Below are positions 27,237-35,735 of a DNA stretch of 64,000 nt, piece by piece. The first letter of the stretch is position 1, and every line of letters starts with the position of its first letter. The position numbers and the translations under genes are program-made. Below the pieces are notes generated by a model that was not told the DNA's origin, ran no database searches, and saw nothing but the letters and a program-made list of their open reading frames with translations. Source of the DNA: Paludibacteraceae bacterium (GTDB taxonomy: Bacteria; Bacteroidota; Bacteroidia; Bacteroidales; Paludibacteraceae); contig JAKSKW010000001.1 in the NCBI GenBank assembly GCA_024401495.1, positions 84,406 through 148,405 of the forward strand, given 5' to 3'.

Positions 27237-28124
27237 ATGAATTACGAATTCATTAAATATCTTCCCGCTCTCATCGTCGCCATTATCTGGGGATCAACCT
27301 TCGTCATCTCGAAATCAATTCTTGAGACGGGGATAACTCCAGTGCAACTCATCTTCTGCAGGTTTGTATTGGCATACATCGCATTATGCGTCATGTGCCC
27401 CAAACCCTACAAGATGGAGAAGACGATCACAGAGCTAAAGATGTTCTTAATCGGTTTGACGGGAGGAAGCCTATACTTCTTCCTTGAGTACAACGGATTG
27501 AAGATGTCGAGTGCCACCAACGTCGGGCTGATATGCGCAACTGTGCCAATCGTCACAGCCCTACTATTCATCATCCTTAGATTGATGAAGCCGACGAGAG
27601 GATTCATCATCGGCAGTCTGGTGGCGTTGGCAGGAGTGGCTTGCGTCGTGCTAAATGGAATGTTGGTGCTCAATTTGAGTCCATTAGGCGATTTCATCAC
27701 CTTCTTGGCAGTTTGCTCGTGGGCAGTCTACTCTCTCCTATTGACGAAGATGCCAAAAGAAGTGACCGAGTTGCAGACAACACGTCGACTTTTCTTCTAC
27801 GGAGCATTGACAATCCTACCGGTTGTGCTACTGGAGAGCGACGCACCGTCGCCAGCAGAAATCTGGGAGAAGATGAATTGGACGCATATACTCGGCACAG
27901 CCTATTTAGGACTTGTGGCGAGCGGTGCCAGCCTTTGGTTGTGGAATGTATCGTTCAGAACGATTGGAGCAGCCAAGACCAACAATTTTCTCTATCTGCT
28001 TCCGATTGTGTCAGCAGCGTCGGCAGCCATCTTCTTCTCCAAAGAGATTACGATTTGGGTTGTGGCTGGCACATTGCTGATATTCATAGGTTTAATAATT
28101 GCAAACAATAAACAAAACAAATAA
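27237..28124 (+). CDS. EamA/DMT-superfamily transporter in the thiamine operon
   Basis: The 295-residue protein has ten predicted membrane helices in two EamA halves; WGSTFVISKSIL in helix 1 and ASGASLWLWNVSFRTIGAAKTNNFLYLLP in the second half (read in shorter blocks) are typical. It lies inside the TPP-riboswitch unit, 6 bp upstream of thiH, which suggests transport of a thiamine precursor or vitamer. That role is inference; DMT proteins also export amino acids or nucleobases. Its start codon sits within a GAATTATGAATTACGAATT repeat, so the repeat may have supplied the translation start. Confidence 0.87.
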   Translation: MNYEFIKYLPALIVAIIWGSTFVISKSILETGITPVQLIFCRFVLAYIALCVMCPKPYKMEKTITELKMFLIGLTGGSLYFFLEYNGLKMSSATNVGLICATVPIVTALLFIILRLMKPTRGFIIGSLVALAGVACVVLNGMLVLNLSPLGDFITFLAVCSWAVYSLLLTKMPKEVTELQTTRRLFFYGALTILPVVLLESDAPSPAEIWEKMNWTHILGTAYLGLVASGASLWLWNVSFRTIGAAKTNNFLYLLPIVSAASAAIFFSKEITIWVVAGTLLIFIGLIIANNKQNK

Positions 28125-28130
28125 CAAGGT

Positions 28131-29243
28131 ATGTTTTCAGATGAATTAGAGAAGATTTCGTGGGATGAGACAACGAAATCCATCTATGCAAAGACAGACG
28201 CTGATGTACGTCGTGCCTTGGCTAAAGACAGACTTACTGTCGACGATTTTATGGCTCTTATATCGCCAGCCGCCGAGCCTTATTTGGAGCAGATGGCAGC
28301 GAAGAGCCGACAGATCACGCTTGAACGATTCGGAAAAACCATTTCGATGTTCATACCGTTGTATCTTACAAATTCATGCACTAACTCATGCGTCTACTGT
28401 GGATTCCACATCCAGAATCCAATGGCTCGCACAATCCTGACGATGGAAGAGATTGAGAATGAGTTTAAGGCAATCAAAAAACTATCTCCATTCGAGAATA
28501 TTCTGTTGGTGACAGGAGAGAACCCAGCAAAAGCCGGAGTCCCTTACCTTGCCAACGCCATCGACATTGCTAAGAAATATTTCGCAAACATCAAGATTGA
28601 GGTTATGCCATTGGACGTGGAAGGCTATTCCACACTTTGCGACCACGGTTTGAGCGGTGTCATCTGTTTCCAGGAGACATACAACAAAGCCAGATACAAA
28701 GTGTACCATCCAAGAGGTATGAAATCCAATTTTGAGTGGAGATTGAACGGTTTCGACCGTATGGCTCAGGCAGGAGTCCACTCCATCGGCATGGGAGTAT
28801 TGGTCGGGCTAGAGGACTGGCGTACAGACATGACCATGATGGCACACCACGTCCGCTATTTGGAGAAGAACTACTGGAAGACAAAGTACAGTGTCAATTT
28901 TCCACGTATGCGTGTGGCAGAGAACGGAGGATTCCAGCCTAACGTCATCATGAGCGACAAGGAACTTGCACAGTTGACATTCGCCTTCCGTATCTTCGAC
29001 CACGATATCGACATCAGTTATTCTACACGTGAGCCAGCCAACATCCGTGATAATATGGCAACACTCGGAGTCACAACTATGTCGGCGGAGAGCAAGACTG
29101 AGCCAGGAGGCTACTTCACATATCCACAAGCTTTGGAGCAGTTCCACGTCTCAGACGAGCGTACAGCCGTTGAGGTGATGGCAGCGTTGAAGAAGATGGG
29201 TAGAGAGCCAGTTTGGAAAGACTGGGATCAGGTGTTGCAATAA
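28131..29243 (+). CDS. thiH: 2-iminoacetate synthase (radical SAM)
   Basis: The 370-residue radical SAM enzyme cleaves tyrosine to dehydroglycine for thiazole assembly. The CX3CX2C iron-sulfur motif is Cys83, Cys87 and Cys90 in LTNSCTNSCVYCGFH. VTGENPAKAG, YHPRGMKSNFEWR and SYSTREPANIRDN follow. It starts 6 bp after the transporter gene. Its presence, rather than glycine oxidase ThiO, fits an anaerobe. No thiF follows; the next 300 bp are repeats. Confidence 0.95.
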   Translation: MFSDELEKISWDETTKSIYAKTDADVRRALAKDRLTVDDFMALISPAAEPYLEQMAAKSRQITLERFGKTISMFIPLYLTNSCTNSCVYCGFHIQNPMARTILTMEEIENEFKAIKKLSPFENILLVTGENPAKAGVPYLANAIDIAKKYFANIKIEVMPLDVEGYSTLCDHGLSGVICFQETYNKARYKVYHPRGMKSNFEWRLNGFDRMAQAGVHSIGMGVLVGLEDWRTDMTMMAHHVRYLEKNYWKTKYSVNFPRMRVAENGGFQPNVIMSDKELAQLTFAFRIFDHDIDISYSTREPANIRDNMATLGVTTMSAESKTEPGGYFTYPQALEQFHVSDERTAVEVMAALKKMGREPVWKDWDQVLQ

Positions 29244-29245
29244 TT

Positions 29246-29351
29246 CGTAATGCATAATTCGTAATGCATAATTGTCGTTACAATCCTACTTTGGTGGGGA
29301 TTCCGACGATGCAAACCTTTTGTAGAGACGTCGAGTGCGGCGTCTCTACTC
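29246..29351. repeat. CATAATTCGTAAT repeat and GTAGAGACG hairpin
   Basis: AATGCATAATTCGTAATGCA continues into TTGTCGTTACAATCC (29246-29290), a relative of the repeat at 16903. A GTAGAGACGTCGAG...GGCGTCTCTAC hairpin follows at 29322-29351. With the MITE-like copy at 29372 these account for the gap 29244-29490; no gene seen. Confidence 0.75.
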
Positions 29352-29371
29352 TTTTATGGATATTATATGGC

Positions 29372-29450
29372 AGTTGTCCCAAATGAGGATTGTTAAGGGC
29401 GGAACGCCCTAACTCCTCCCTCCCTCGCGAGCCCGTAGGGCGAGCGTACC
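29372..29450 (+). repeat. MITE-like element, right end missing
   Basis: Starts AGTTGTCCCAAATGAGGATT, then GTTAAGGGCGGAACGCCC and GCGAGCCCGTAGGGCGAGCG. The right inverted end is not found. Confidence 0.8.
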
Positions 29451-29490
29451 AAAAAATTCGCAATTCACTTCATAATACCAATAAAAAGCA

Positions 29491-29498
29491 TACCTTTG
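29491..29498 (+). promoter_or_regulatory. -7 element of the second Rpn gene
   Basis: TACCTTTG matches TAnnTTTG. An in-frame ATG at 29508 lies almost at the expected transcript start, so the ATG at 29571 is preferred. Confidence 0.55.
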
Positions 29499-29570
29499 CA
29501 GAAATAAATGTTTGGTTTAGTCATTTCGGATTATACAAACAAGTACAAACTTAAATTAGTAACTAAAAAA

Positions 29571-30467
29571 ATGAAAGTAGGAAAATACATCGACTTACGA
29601 TGTGATTTTGGGTTCAAGTACTGCATGTCGGACCCAATCGTGATGAAATCCTTTCTAAATGCCATTTTAGATGGAGACGTGGAAAAAATCACAGATGTTC
29701 ATTTTGAAAACGTTGAGGTGCCAAAGGCAAGGAAGAAACAGCGTGGCGTCACATTTGATCTTCGTTGCACTACACAAAGTGGAGATTCTATTCTGATTGA
29801 GATGCAGAACTCATGCCAGAAGTTTTTCAAGACACGAGCAAATTTCTATGTCTACAAACTTATGGACTCAAAAATCAAGAAAGGGTTGGCATGGGAAGAC
29901 ATGGAAGAAGACATCTCCAGAATCATCGGAATCTTCATTTTAGGAGAAAACATCACTGATATCGACGAAGCAGTAACGTGTACAGCGGAATGCAACGTGA
30001 AGACAGGCAAGATATTTTGGGACCGACATCGAAAATATTTCTTATCTTTGCCAAAGTTCAAGTTGGATGCAAACAACATCACAATGAAGGACATCTGGTT
30101 GTATATTTTCAAAAACTTAGGGAAAATGGAAAATATTGATCCAAGTGTATATGAAAGAGCCGACGAAGGTTTGCTCAAAATGATAGAGATAGCCAAGGTG
30201 GGAGCTTTGTCAGAAAAAGATTACGCCGTATACGAGGCGAGCCTTAAACTTCTATCTGATGAAATGGACATGGAGAAGCATGGCTATAAGAGAGGCATTG
30301 AGATTGGGGAGAAGAGAGGTGAGAAACGTGGCATTGAGATCGGCGAGAAGAGAGGCATGGCATCAACCATCCAATTGCTAATTGATGGAGGAATGTCAAT
30401 CTCAGAAATAGCGCAACGTCTACATATTTCAGAAAATGAAATAAGAATTATGTTGTCAAGCAAATAA
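29571..30467 (+). CDS. Rpn/PD-(D/E)XK nuclease family protein, second copy
   Basis: This 298-residue paralogue of the gene at 6983 shares its whole N-terminal nuclease region (YIDLRCDFGFKYCMSDP; FDLRCTTQSGDSILIEMQ). It differs at the C-terminus: a charged tandem repeat RGIEIGEKRGEKRGIEIGEK (about residues 240-262), then a short helix-turn-helix-like end SISEIAQRLHISENEIRIML that could bind DNA. Such variable charged C-terminal repeats are frequent in this family. The first copy lacks this tail. ATG at 29571 is chosen by alignment with the paralogue. Confidence 0.87.
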   Translation: MKVGKYIDLRCDFGFKYCMSDPIVMKSFLNAILDGDVEKITDVHFENVEVPKARKKQRGVTFDLRCTTQSGDSILIEMQNSCQKFFKTRANFYVYKLMDSKIKKGLAWEDMEEDISRIIGIFILGENITDIDEAVTCTAECNVKTGKIFWDRHRKYFLSLPKFKLDANNITMKDIWLYIFKNLGKMENIDPSVYERADEGLLKMIEIAKVGALSEKDYAVYEASLKLLSDEMDMEKHGYKRGIEIGEKRGEKRGIEIGEKRGMASTIQLLIDGGMSISEIAQRLHISENEIRIMLSSK

Positions 30468-30471
30468 TTTA

Positions 30472-30510
30472 ATAGGCACAAATAAGTGAAAACCGTTTAT
30501 TTGTGCCTAT
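30472..30510 (+). terminator. Hairpin overlapping promoter of the TPR operon
   Basis: ATAGGCACAAATAA and TTATTTGTGCCTAT form a perfect 14-bp stem around a short loop, right after the Rpn stop codon. There is no T-run, and its right arm overlaps the likely promoter of the next gene, whose -7 element TATATTTG is at 30508-30515. It could be a terminator, an operator, or both. Confidence 0.5.
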
Positions 30511-30550
30511 ATTTGTAGCAGACTAAACATAACAACAATAACGAAGTGCC

Positions 30551-31648
30551 ATGAAAATATTAAAAATAATTGCAGTATCATTACTCTCAATCTGCTGTAT
30601 AACTGCGAATTCGAAAAACGCCCAACTGAGTGATTATGAAAAGGAAGAGATGCAAAAAGCCATAGCTTATTACGACAACAACCAACCAGACAAAGCGATT
30701 GAGATCTACGAGCATCTGCTTACAAACAATCCAAAGCATTTTCTTATCAACTATGAATACGCGTTGGCAAAAACAGCAAAGAAAGAATATGCAGAGGCTA
30801 TCAAAATCACGAAAAAGGTAGAAGGCAACTCTGATGCCAATTGTTTACTATACCAGCTACAAGGCAACGCATACGACTTTATGGGCGAACGCAAAAAAGC
30901 GATTGCCAGCTACGACAAAGGAATTAAAAAGTTTCCCAAAGCAGGTTGTCTTTACCAAGAAAAGGCCAATATAATGTTAATGGAGCATGATTACAATGGG
31001 GCATTAGCAATGTATGAGAAGGCGATGGAAGTGGAGCCGACATATACATCTTCATATTTCCGAGCAAGCGTATTGCTACTTGGGTCTTCTGAGCCAATTT
31101 GGGGGCTCATCTATGGAGAAGCGTTATTGTTACTTGACAAGGGAGAAAGAAACAAAGTCATTCAAAACACAATTGTAAAAAGTTTGAGAAGCACCATCTC
31201 AATGAGCAACGACACTCTTCATGTGTCTCTTACTAAACAAAATACAATTGGATTCAAAGGGCTTAATCTAATCGTCCCATTTGAAATGCTTTACGAAATG
31301 TCAGTGCTTAATTCTCCCAACATAAAAGACTTACAAAAAACTGCAAGAAAAGACATTCTTTCATTTGCAGAGTTGGTAGAAATCCGTAAAGCAGCTGCCA
31401 ACGAATACGAATCATGGAAAGACAAGTATCCTAACTACCTGCTTGAATACCACAAGAAAGTAATCGACGCAGGATGTTTCGAAGTGTACACTATGGAACT
31501 CTTCAAAGATGCTTACGCTGACGAATACAAAGAGTTTATCGCAAATGAAGAAAATCAAAAGATGATTGAAGTGTACAAATCTTGGGTGAAAAACAATCCA
31601 TTTGAACCAAATGAGGACAAATTAATAATTAGAAAACCAGCACAATGA
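30551..31648 (+). CDS. Exported TPR-repeat protein
   Basis: The 365-residue protein has a cleavable signal peptide (MKILKIIAVSLLSICCITANS) and tetratricopeptide-like helical repeats over about residues 35-190 (AIAYYDNNQPDKAIEIYEHLL; AIASYDKGIKKFPKAG in shorter blocks). The C-terminal half is helical without a recognised domain. It is translationally coupled (ATGA overlap) to the small secreted protein downstream. Likely a periplasmic interaction protein; function unknown. Confidence 0.8.
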   Translation: MKILKIIAVSLLSICCITANSKNAQLSDYEKEEMQKAIAYYDNNQPDKAIEIYEHLLTNNPKHFLINYEYALAKTAKKEYAEAIKITKKVEGNSDANCLLYQLQGNAYDFMGERKKAIASYDKGIKKFPKAGCLYQEKANIMLMEHDYNGALAMYEKAMEVEPTYTSSYFRASVLLLGSSEPIWGLIYGEALLLLDKGERNKVIQNTIVKSLRSTISMSNDTLHVSLTKQNTIGFKGLNLIVPFEMLYEMSVLNSPNIKDLQKTARKDILSFAELVEIRKAAANEYESWKDKYPNYLLEYHKKVIDAGCFEVYTMELFKDAYADEYKEFIANEENQKMIEVYKSWVKNNPFEPNEDKLIIRKPAQ

Positions 31649-32166
31649 AGAAATTTATTTCACTACTAATTATGGTGTCAATGGCGATAGCCACTCACGC
31701 CAAACCAGACTTTGAGATTCCGGACATTAAAGAGTATGCTACTGCAGAAGAGTGTGCAAAAGACAATGACAAAGTATTAAAAACCGCAAAATTCTACTTA
31801 GACGCAGAGCTACCAAATGATATTTACGAATCCTCTGCAGCACTCAGATTCATGATAGTATGGGCCACAGCATCAAAGGATATAATGTTAACCTTAAGCG
31901 CTGAGCACGACCATTTTCTGAAATGTGAACAGAAGGAGATTGGGGCTCAATTAATGGGAGCCTACTTTGCAGGCTCTATCATCTACTGTTTGGAAAACAA
32001 ACAGAAAGAGCAAAATTTCGATATGCACTATTTTGCACTAACGAAAATGCTTAATTACTACGACAAAAACAGGTCTATTACAGGAAACGACAAATATATG
32101 GATAAGGTACTCAAGGATTTCAAGAGTGGCAAATTGAAAAACAAAGAGAAAAAAAGATTTAAATAA
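31645..32166 (+). CDS. Small exported protein, family with 33154 gene
   Basis: The 173-residue protein has a signal peptide cleaved near THA-KP. The mature protein starts PDFEIPDIKEYATAEECAKD and contains an all-helical domain with conserved Cys, FKC-type HFLKCEQ and the block FDMHYFALTKMLNYYDKN. About half its residues match the product at 33154. No known family recognised. Overlaps the TPR gene by 4 bp. Confidence 0.72.
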   Translation: MKKFISLLIMVSMAIATHAKPDFEIPDIKEYATAEECAKDNDKVLKTAKFYLDAELPNDIYESSAALRFMIVWATASKDIMLTLSAEHDHFLKCEQKEIGAQLMGAYFAGSIIYCLENKQKEQNFDMHYFALTKMLNYYDKNRSITGNDKYMDKVLKDFKSGKLKNKEKKRFK

Positions 32167-32218
32167 TTCTGTAAAGACGGAAGACTATAAGGAATTAACG
32201 ATTAGTTCCGTTGTTAGA

Positions 32219-32258
32219 AAAAAAAGCCGTGTGCATCCTCAAATGTACACGGCTTTTG
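32219..32258. terminator. Bidirectional terminator
   Basis: AAAAAGCCGTGTGCAT pairs with ATGTACACGGCTTTT, with A-rich and T-rich flanks. It serves both the secreted-protein gene on the left and the converging nitroreductase gene. Confidence 0.85.
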
Positions 32259-32291
32259 TATTGTGTCATAAAGATTTGGAATGACAACCTG

Positions 32292-32975
32292 TCACACCCA
32301 TTCAAAATTCTCTTTTCCGGCTCCAATTTCAAAATGTAGTTTGACGATGCCAAGATCCAACTTTGTGTATCCAGCCAACGAGAATCTCGTTTTTGCCTTA
32401 ACCTTATGTTTGCCACCAGACTCACCGAGATACTCAATATAGAATTTCTGCTGGTTGACTGCGGTCGGAGCCAAACGGGCCATCTCCACTCCCCTATTAA
32501 ACCATTCTGGAGTTGTGCTGCTGGCATTACTCAAATCGGCAACCGAACGATGTTTACGCTCCGTGCCCTGAGTCTCACCGTAGCCCACAGCAATATAGCA
32601 GACGATTTTCTCACCGTCGGCAAGCGAATAAGTACCGTCGACCTTCTTATATGTCAACCCAGCCCAACAAGTGTTCAGGCCAAGTTGTTGGGCAAGAAGA
32701 ACAAGTTGCTCACCATAGTAGCCAGCCCTCTCGTCTAAATCATCCGACTTCTTGCCAGCCACGACAAAATAGTTTGTTATTCCACCAAAGACGCCATAAT
32801 TCAAAATACCATTGAATCCTTTAGGCTCATTAGTGACAAACTGGATATGCAGATTGCCTTCTGCATTGATTTCTTCGATTTTCTGACTAAGAGTCGAGAC
32901 GACCTCTTCAGGAAGAGGAATATTCTTATATTTTCTCACCGAGTGGCGAGCCTGTATAGCTTCAATTAGTGTCAT
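32292..32975 (-). CDS. Nitroreductase family protein
   Basis: The 227-residue FMN enzyme shows the N-terminal RHSVRKYKN nitroreductase signature, a middle region GYYGEQLVLLAQQLGLNTCW and the C-terminal RLAPTAVNQQKFY. It belongs to the nitroreductase branch with two half-domains rather than the NfsB type. Expected to be cytoplasmic and NAD(P)H-dependent; the natural substrate is unknown. A minus-strand -7 element TATCTTTG is at 32998-33005. The gene interrupts a pair of secreted-protein paralogues. Confidence 0.88.
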   Translation of the reverse strand: MTLIEAIQARHSVRKYKNIPLPEEVVSTLSQKIEEINAEGNLHIQFVTNEPKGFNGILNYGVFGGITNYFVVAGKKSDDLDERAGYYGEQLVLLAQQLGLNTCWAGLTYKKVDGTYSLADGEKIVCYIAVGYGETQGTERKHRSVADLSNASSTTPEWFNRGVEMARLAPTAVNQQKFYIEYLGESGGKHKVKAKTRFSLAGYTKLDLGIVKLHFEIGAGKENFEWV

Positions 32976-32997
32976 AGAAGATTATTTTGTTTAGACG

Positions 32998-33005
32998 CAA
33001 AGATA
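32998..33005 (-). promoter_or_regulatory. -7 element of the nitroreductase gene
   Basis: On the minus strand this reads TATCTTTG, 23 bp upstream of the ATG at 32975. Confidence 0.6.
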
Positions 33006-33153
33006 GGAAATTGACGTAATCAAAAAAACAGTTAATATCTTACACTGAAAAAAATACGTTCATCGTTAGGATGCAATTTCCATTTACTTTATATTTGTAG
33101 TTGTGGGAATTAGCCGTCAGATACGGTTGAATAAAAAAAAGAAAGTAAGACAA

Positions 33154-33681
33154 ATGAAAAAGATAGTATCACTTATAATCATGGCATTTATAGCTGTCAG
33201 CAGCTATGCTAAACCAGATTTCACGATTCCAGAAATCGAGAAATACGAGAATGCCGAGCAATGCAAGAAAGACAACGACATTGTGTACAACTCTGCAAAA
33301 TACTATTTGTCGACAAATCTGCAAGACGATAAGTACGAGGCGATATCAGCGGCCAAATACATGTGGATATGGACACAAGCGTCTGAGGACATAGTGTTCA
33401 AGATCAGTCCAAGAAGAAGTCCATATTTGAAATGCAAGGATGAAAACAAAGCTGTTCAAATGTTGGGGGCATATCTATCAGGCTGCATCATCTACTGTTT
33501 GGACAACAAACATCGTGAGCATGATTTCGACATGCACTATTTTGCCATCACCCAGATGCTGACTTATTACGACAAGAACAAGTCTGCAATAGGGAAAGAA
33601 AGAGCAATGAACAAAATGCTTAAGGATTTCAAAAGCGGCAAACTAAAAGAAAAAGAAGAAAGTAAATTCAACAAGAAATAA
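33154..33681 (+). CDS. Small exported protein, paralogue of the 31645 gene
   Basis: The ATG at 33154 (175 residues) begins a signal peptide (MKKIVSLIIMAFIAVSSYA) that aligns with the paralogue; an upstream in-frame TTG/ATG extension is ignored. The mature part KPDFTIPEIEKYENAEQC, PYLKCKDENK and FDMHYFAITQMLTYYDKN match the 31645 product. It has its own -7 element TATATTTG at 33090-33097 and lacks a TPR partner, so it is a dispersed duplicate. Function unknown. Confidence 0.72.
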   Translation: MKKIVSLIIMAFIAVSSYAKPDFTIPEIEKYENAEQCKKDNDIVYNSAKYYLSTNLQDDKYEAISAAKYMWIWTQASEDIVFKISPRRSPYLKCKDENKAVQMLGAYLSGCIIYCLDNKHREHDFDMHYFAITQMLTYYDKNKSAIGKERAMNKMLKDFKSGKLKEKEESKFNKK

Positions 33682-33711
33682 AACCAATCAGTTAAACTGA
33701 CTTGTTTGCAA

Positions 33712-33740
33712 GGGGCGGGAATAAAAACCTGCCCCTACGT
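33712..33740. repeat. GGGGCAGG hairpin repeat
   Basis: GGGGCGGGAATAAAAACCTG ends in CCCCTACG, a hairpin of the same type as GGGCAGGTTTGAAACCTGCC at 43561-43586. Confidence 0.65.
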
Positions 33741-33827
33741 ATTTCAGAAGCGATTTGTGTGATTGCAACAATATACGCATCATATATTGAAAAAATTCTG
33801 TAACTTTGCGTCTAAATATAAATACAG

Positions 33828-34589
33828 ATGGAAGATTTAGCGTACATATACAAATATCAGCATCCCGCAGTCACTACTGATTGTGTGGTGTTTGCTATCG
33901 ACGACAAAGCATTAAACATATTGCTAATCAAGAGAAACCTTGAACCATACATGGGAGCATGGGCATTGCCAGGTGGATTCATCCGCATGAACGAGACAGC
34001 CGAAGAGGGAGCGTTGCGTGAATTGAAAGAGGAGACTGGTGTAGAAGACATCTACTTGGAGCAATTCCACACTTTTACAGCAATCGGCAGAGACCCACGT
34101 ACAGATGAGATAACAGGAAAGCCAGAAAGAGTGATGACAATCGCATTCATGGCATTTATCCGTCAAGATGATTATTCTGTAGTGGCTGGAGACGACGCTG
34201 CTAATGCACAATGGTTTCCAGTGAACAATTTGCCTGAGCTTGCGTTCGACCATAGAGAGATTATCAATATGGCGTTGGATCAGTTGCGTAACAAGATCAT
34301 GTATGAACCTATCGCATTCCGTTTGCTAAACAAGAAATTCACAATGACACAGCTCCAGATAATCTACGACGCTGTGTTTGAGGCTTGCGCACACGTTCTC
34401 GACAACAAAAAAGACTACAAGGCATTGGACCGACGTAATTTCCAGAAAAAAATGCTTTCCCTTAAATATGTTGTTCAGACAAATGAGTTTTCAAAGGGAG
34501 TTGGACGTCCTGGTTATCTTTTCACTTTCGATGAAAAAGAGTACAAGATTCAGCTTGACGAGAAAAAAATGTTTGTATTCCGCAAATAA
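33828..34589 (+). CDS. Nudix hydrolase with C-terminal winged helix (NrtR-like)
   Basis: The 253-residue protein joins an N-terminal Nudix domain to a C-terminal winged-helix domain (about 165-253, FTMTQLQIIYDAVF...RRNFQKKML), the architecture of NrtR-type transcription factors. The Nudix box GX5EX7REUXEEXGU is intact (Gly50 to Val72), whereas many pure regulators lose catalytic residues, so it may both hydrolyse and regulate. In Bacteroides, NrtR-family members control NAD or arabinose metabolism; no such genes adjoin here. The -7 element TAACTTTG lies at 33801-33808. Confidence 0.88.
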   Translation: MEDLAYIYKYQHPAVTTDCVVFAIDDKALNILLIKRNLEPYMGAWALPGGFIRMNETAEEGALRELKEETGVEDIYLEQFHTFTAIGRDPRTDEITGKPERVMTIAFMAFIRQDDYSVVAGDDAANAQWFPVNNLPELAFDHREIINMALDQLRNKIMYEPIAFRLLNKKFTMTQLQIIYDAVFEACAHVLDNKKDYKALDRRNFQKKMLSLKYVVQTNEFSKGVGRPGYLFTFDEKEYKIQLDEKKMFVFRK

Positions 34590-34641
34590 GGGAAACACAA
34601 ACATCTGCATAAGTGACGTTAAGATTATATAAATTCTACAT

Positions 34642-34672
34642 TTTGTCATATAAAAAAAAGTGTGTATTTTTG
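34642..34672 (+). promoter_or_regulatory. Promoter of the apbE gene
   Basis: TTTG at 34642-34645 and TATTTTTG at 34665-34672 are 19 nt apart, a full Bacteroidota promoter. Confidence 0.72.
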
Positions 34673-34709
34673 CAAAATATATCACTTAACTTGCATATAT
34701 CTTGTATAA

Positions 34710-35735
34710 ATGAAAGCGACGTTACGCTATTTTATAATATTTATTTCCGCTATTCTGTTGTCGGCATGTGTTCACAACACACAACCGTCGGCTGAATATG
34801 TCAGCGATAGCGGCAGAGTGTTCGGCACTTTCTATAACATAAAGTATAAGTCAAATGGCAAGGATGTGAAGACGGAATATCTTGAGGCTCTTGCCAACGT
34901 CGACACTGCATTATCCACTTTCAACAAGCAATCTACAATCACCCGCGTCAACCTATCTTCCGACTCTGTGCTTTTGAGTGAGAAAGATTCGTTGTTCTTG
35001 ACAGTCTACAACAGAGCGTGTGAGATTTCCACAATCACCAACGGAGCATTCGACATCACCGTCGCTCCACTTGTCAACGCATACGGTTTTGGATATGATC
35101 CAGATCGTTCGACACCTGACAGTGTGATCGCAGAGTTGAAAAAGATCGTAGGCTGGGAAAAGGTTGTTTTATGCAAATCAGGATATATCAAGAAAGAAAA
35201 TCCACAGATTAAATTAGACGCTTCAGCTATTGCCAAAGGTTTTGGTTCCGACGAAGTGGCTCGCGTCTTACGTAACAACGGCATCAACGATTTCATGGTT
35301 GAGGTAGGAGGCGAAGTTGTATGCAACGGAGTTAACGACAAAGGAAACGTCTGGAGCATCGGCATCAATAAACCTATCGAAGACAGCACAATGCAGCATA
35401 CCGCTGAGATTCAACGTGTTGTGCAGCTCGACGGAAAATCATTGGCAACAAGCGGAAACTATCTGCAATATTACTACAAAGATGGTGTCAAATACGCGCA
35501 CACTATCGATCCTCGCTCTGGCAGGCCTGTCAACCATACCTTACTCAGCAGTTCTATCATCGCAGACGACTGCATGACTGCCGATGCATTGGCAACATCT
35601 TGTATGGTGCTTGGCGTAGATTCAGCAATGTCACTTATCGAATCCCTACCTAACGTGGAGGGCTATTTTATATATTCCGGAGAAAACGGAGAGTATCTGG
35701 AGAAACAGACAAATGGATTTAAATTCAAACAATAA
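34710..35735 (+). CDS. apbE: FAD:protein FMN transferase (ApbE), lipoprotein
   Basis: The 341-residue protein has a lipobox at Cys20 (LLSAC) and the ApbE domain: FGTFYNIKY, NAYGFGYDP, DASAIAKGFGSDEVAR (flavin site), VEVGGEVVCNG and TIDPRSGRPVNHTL. It attaches FMN covalently to a Thr of periplasmic flavoproteins such as NqrB/C and RnfG. It is coupled (one-base overlap of stop and start) to the WG-repeat gene. Confidence 0.95.
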   Translation: MKATLRYFIIFISAILLSACVHNTQPSAEYVSDSGRVFGTFYNIKYKSNGKDVKTEYLEALANVDTALSTFNKQSTITRVNLSSDSVLLSEKDSLFLTVYNRACEISTITNGAFDITVAPLVNAYGFGYDPDRSTPDSVIAELKKIVGWEKVVLCKSGYIKKENPQIKLDASAIAKGFGSDEVARVLRNNGINDFMVEVGGEVVCNGVNDKGNVWSIGINKPIEDSTMQHTAEIQRVVQLDGKSLATSGNYLQYYYKDGVKYAHTIDPRSGRPVNHTLLSSSIIADDCMTADALATSCMVLGVDSAMSLIESLPNVEGYFIYSGENGEYLEKQTNGFKFKQ

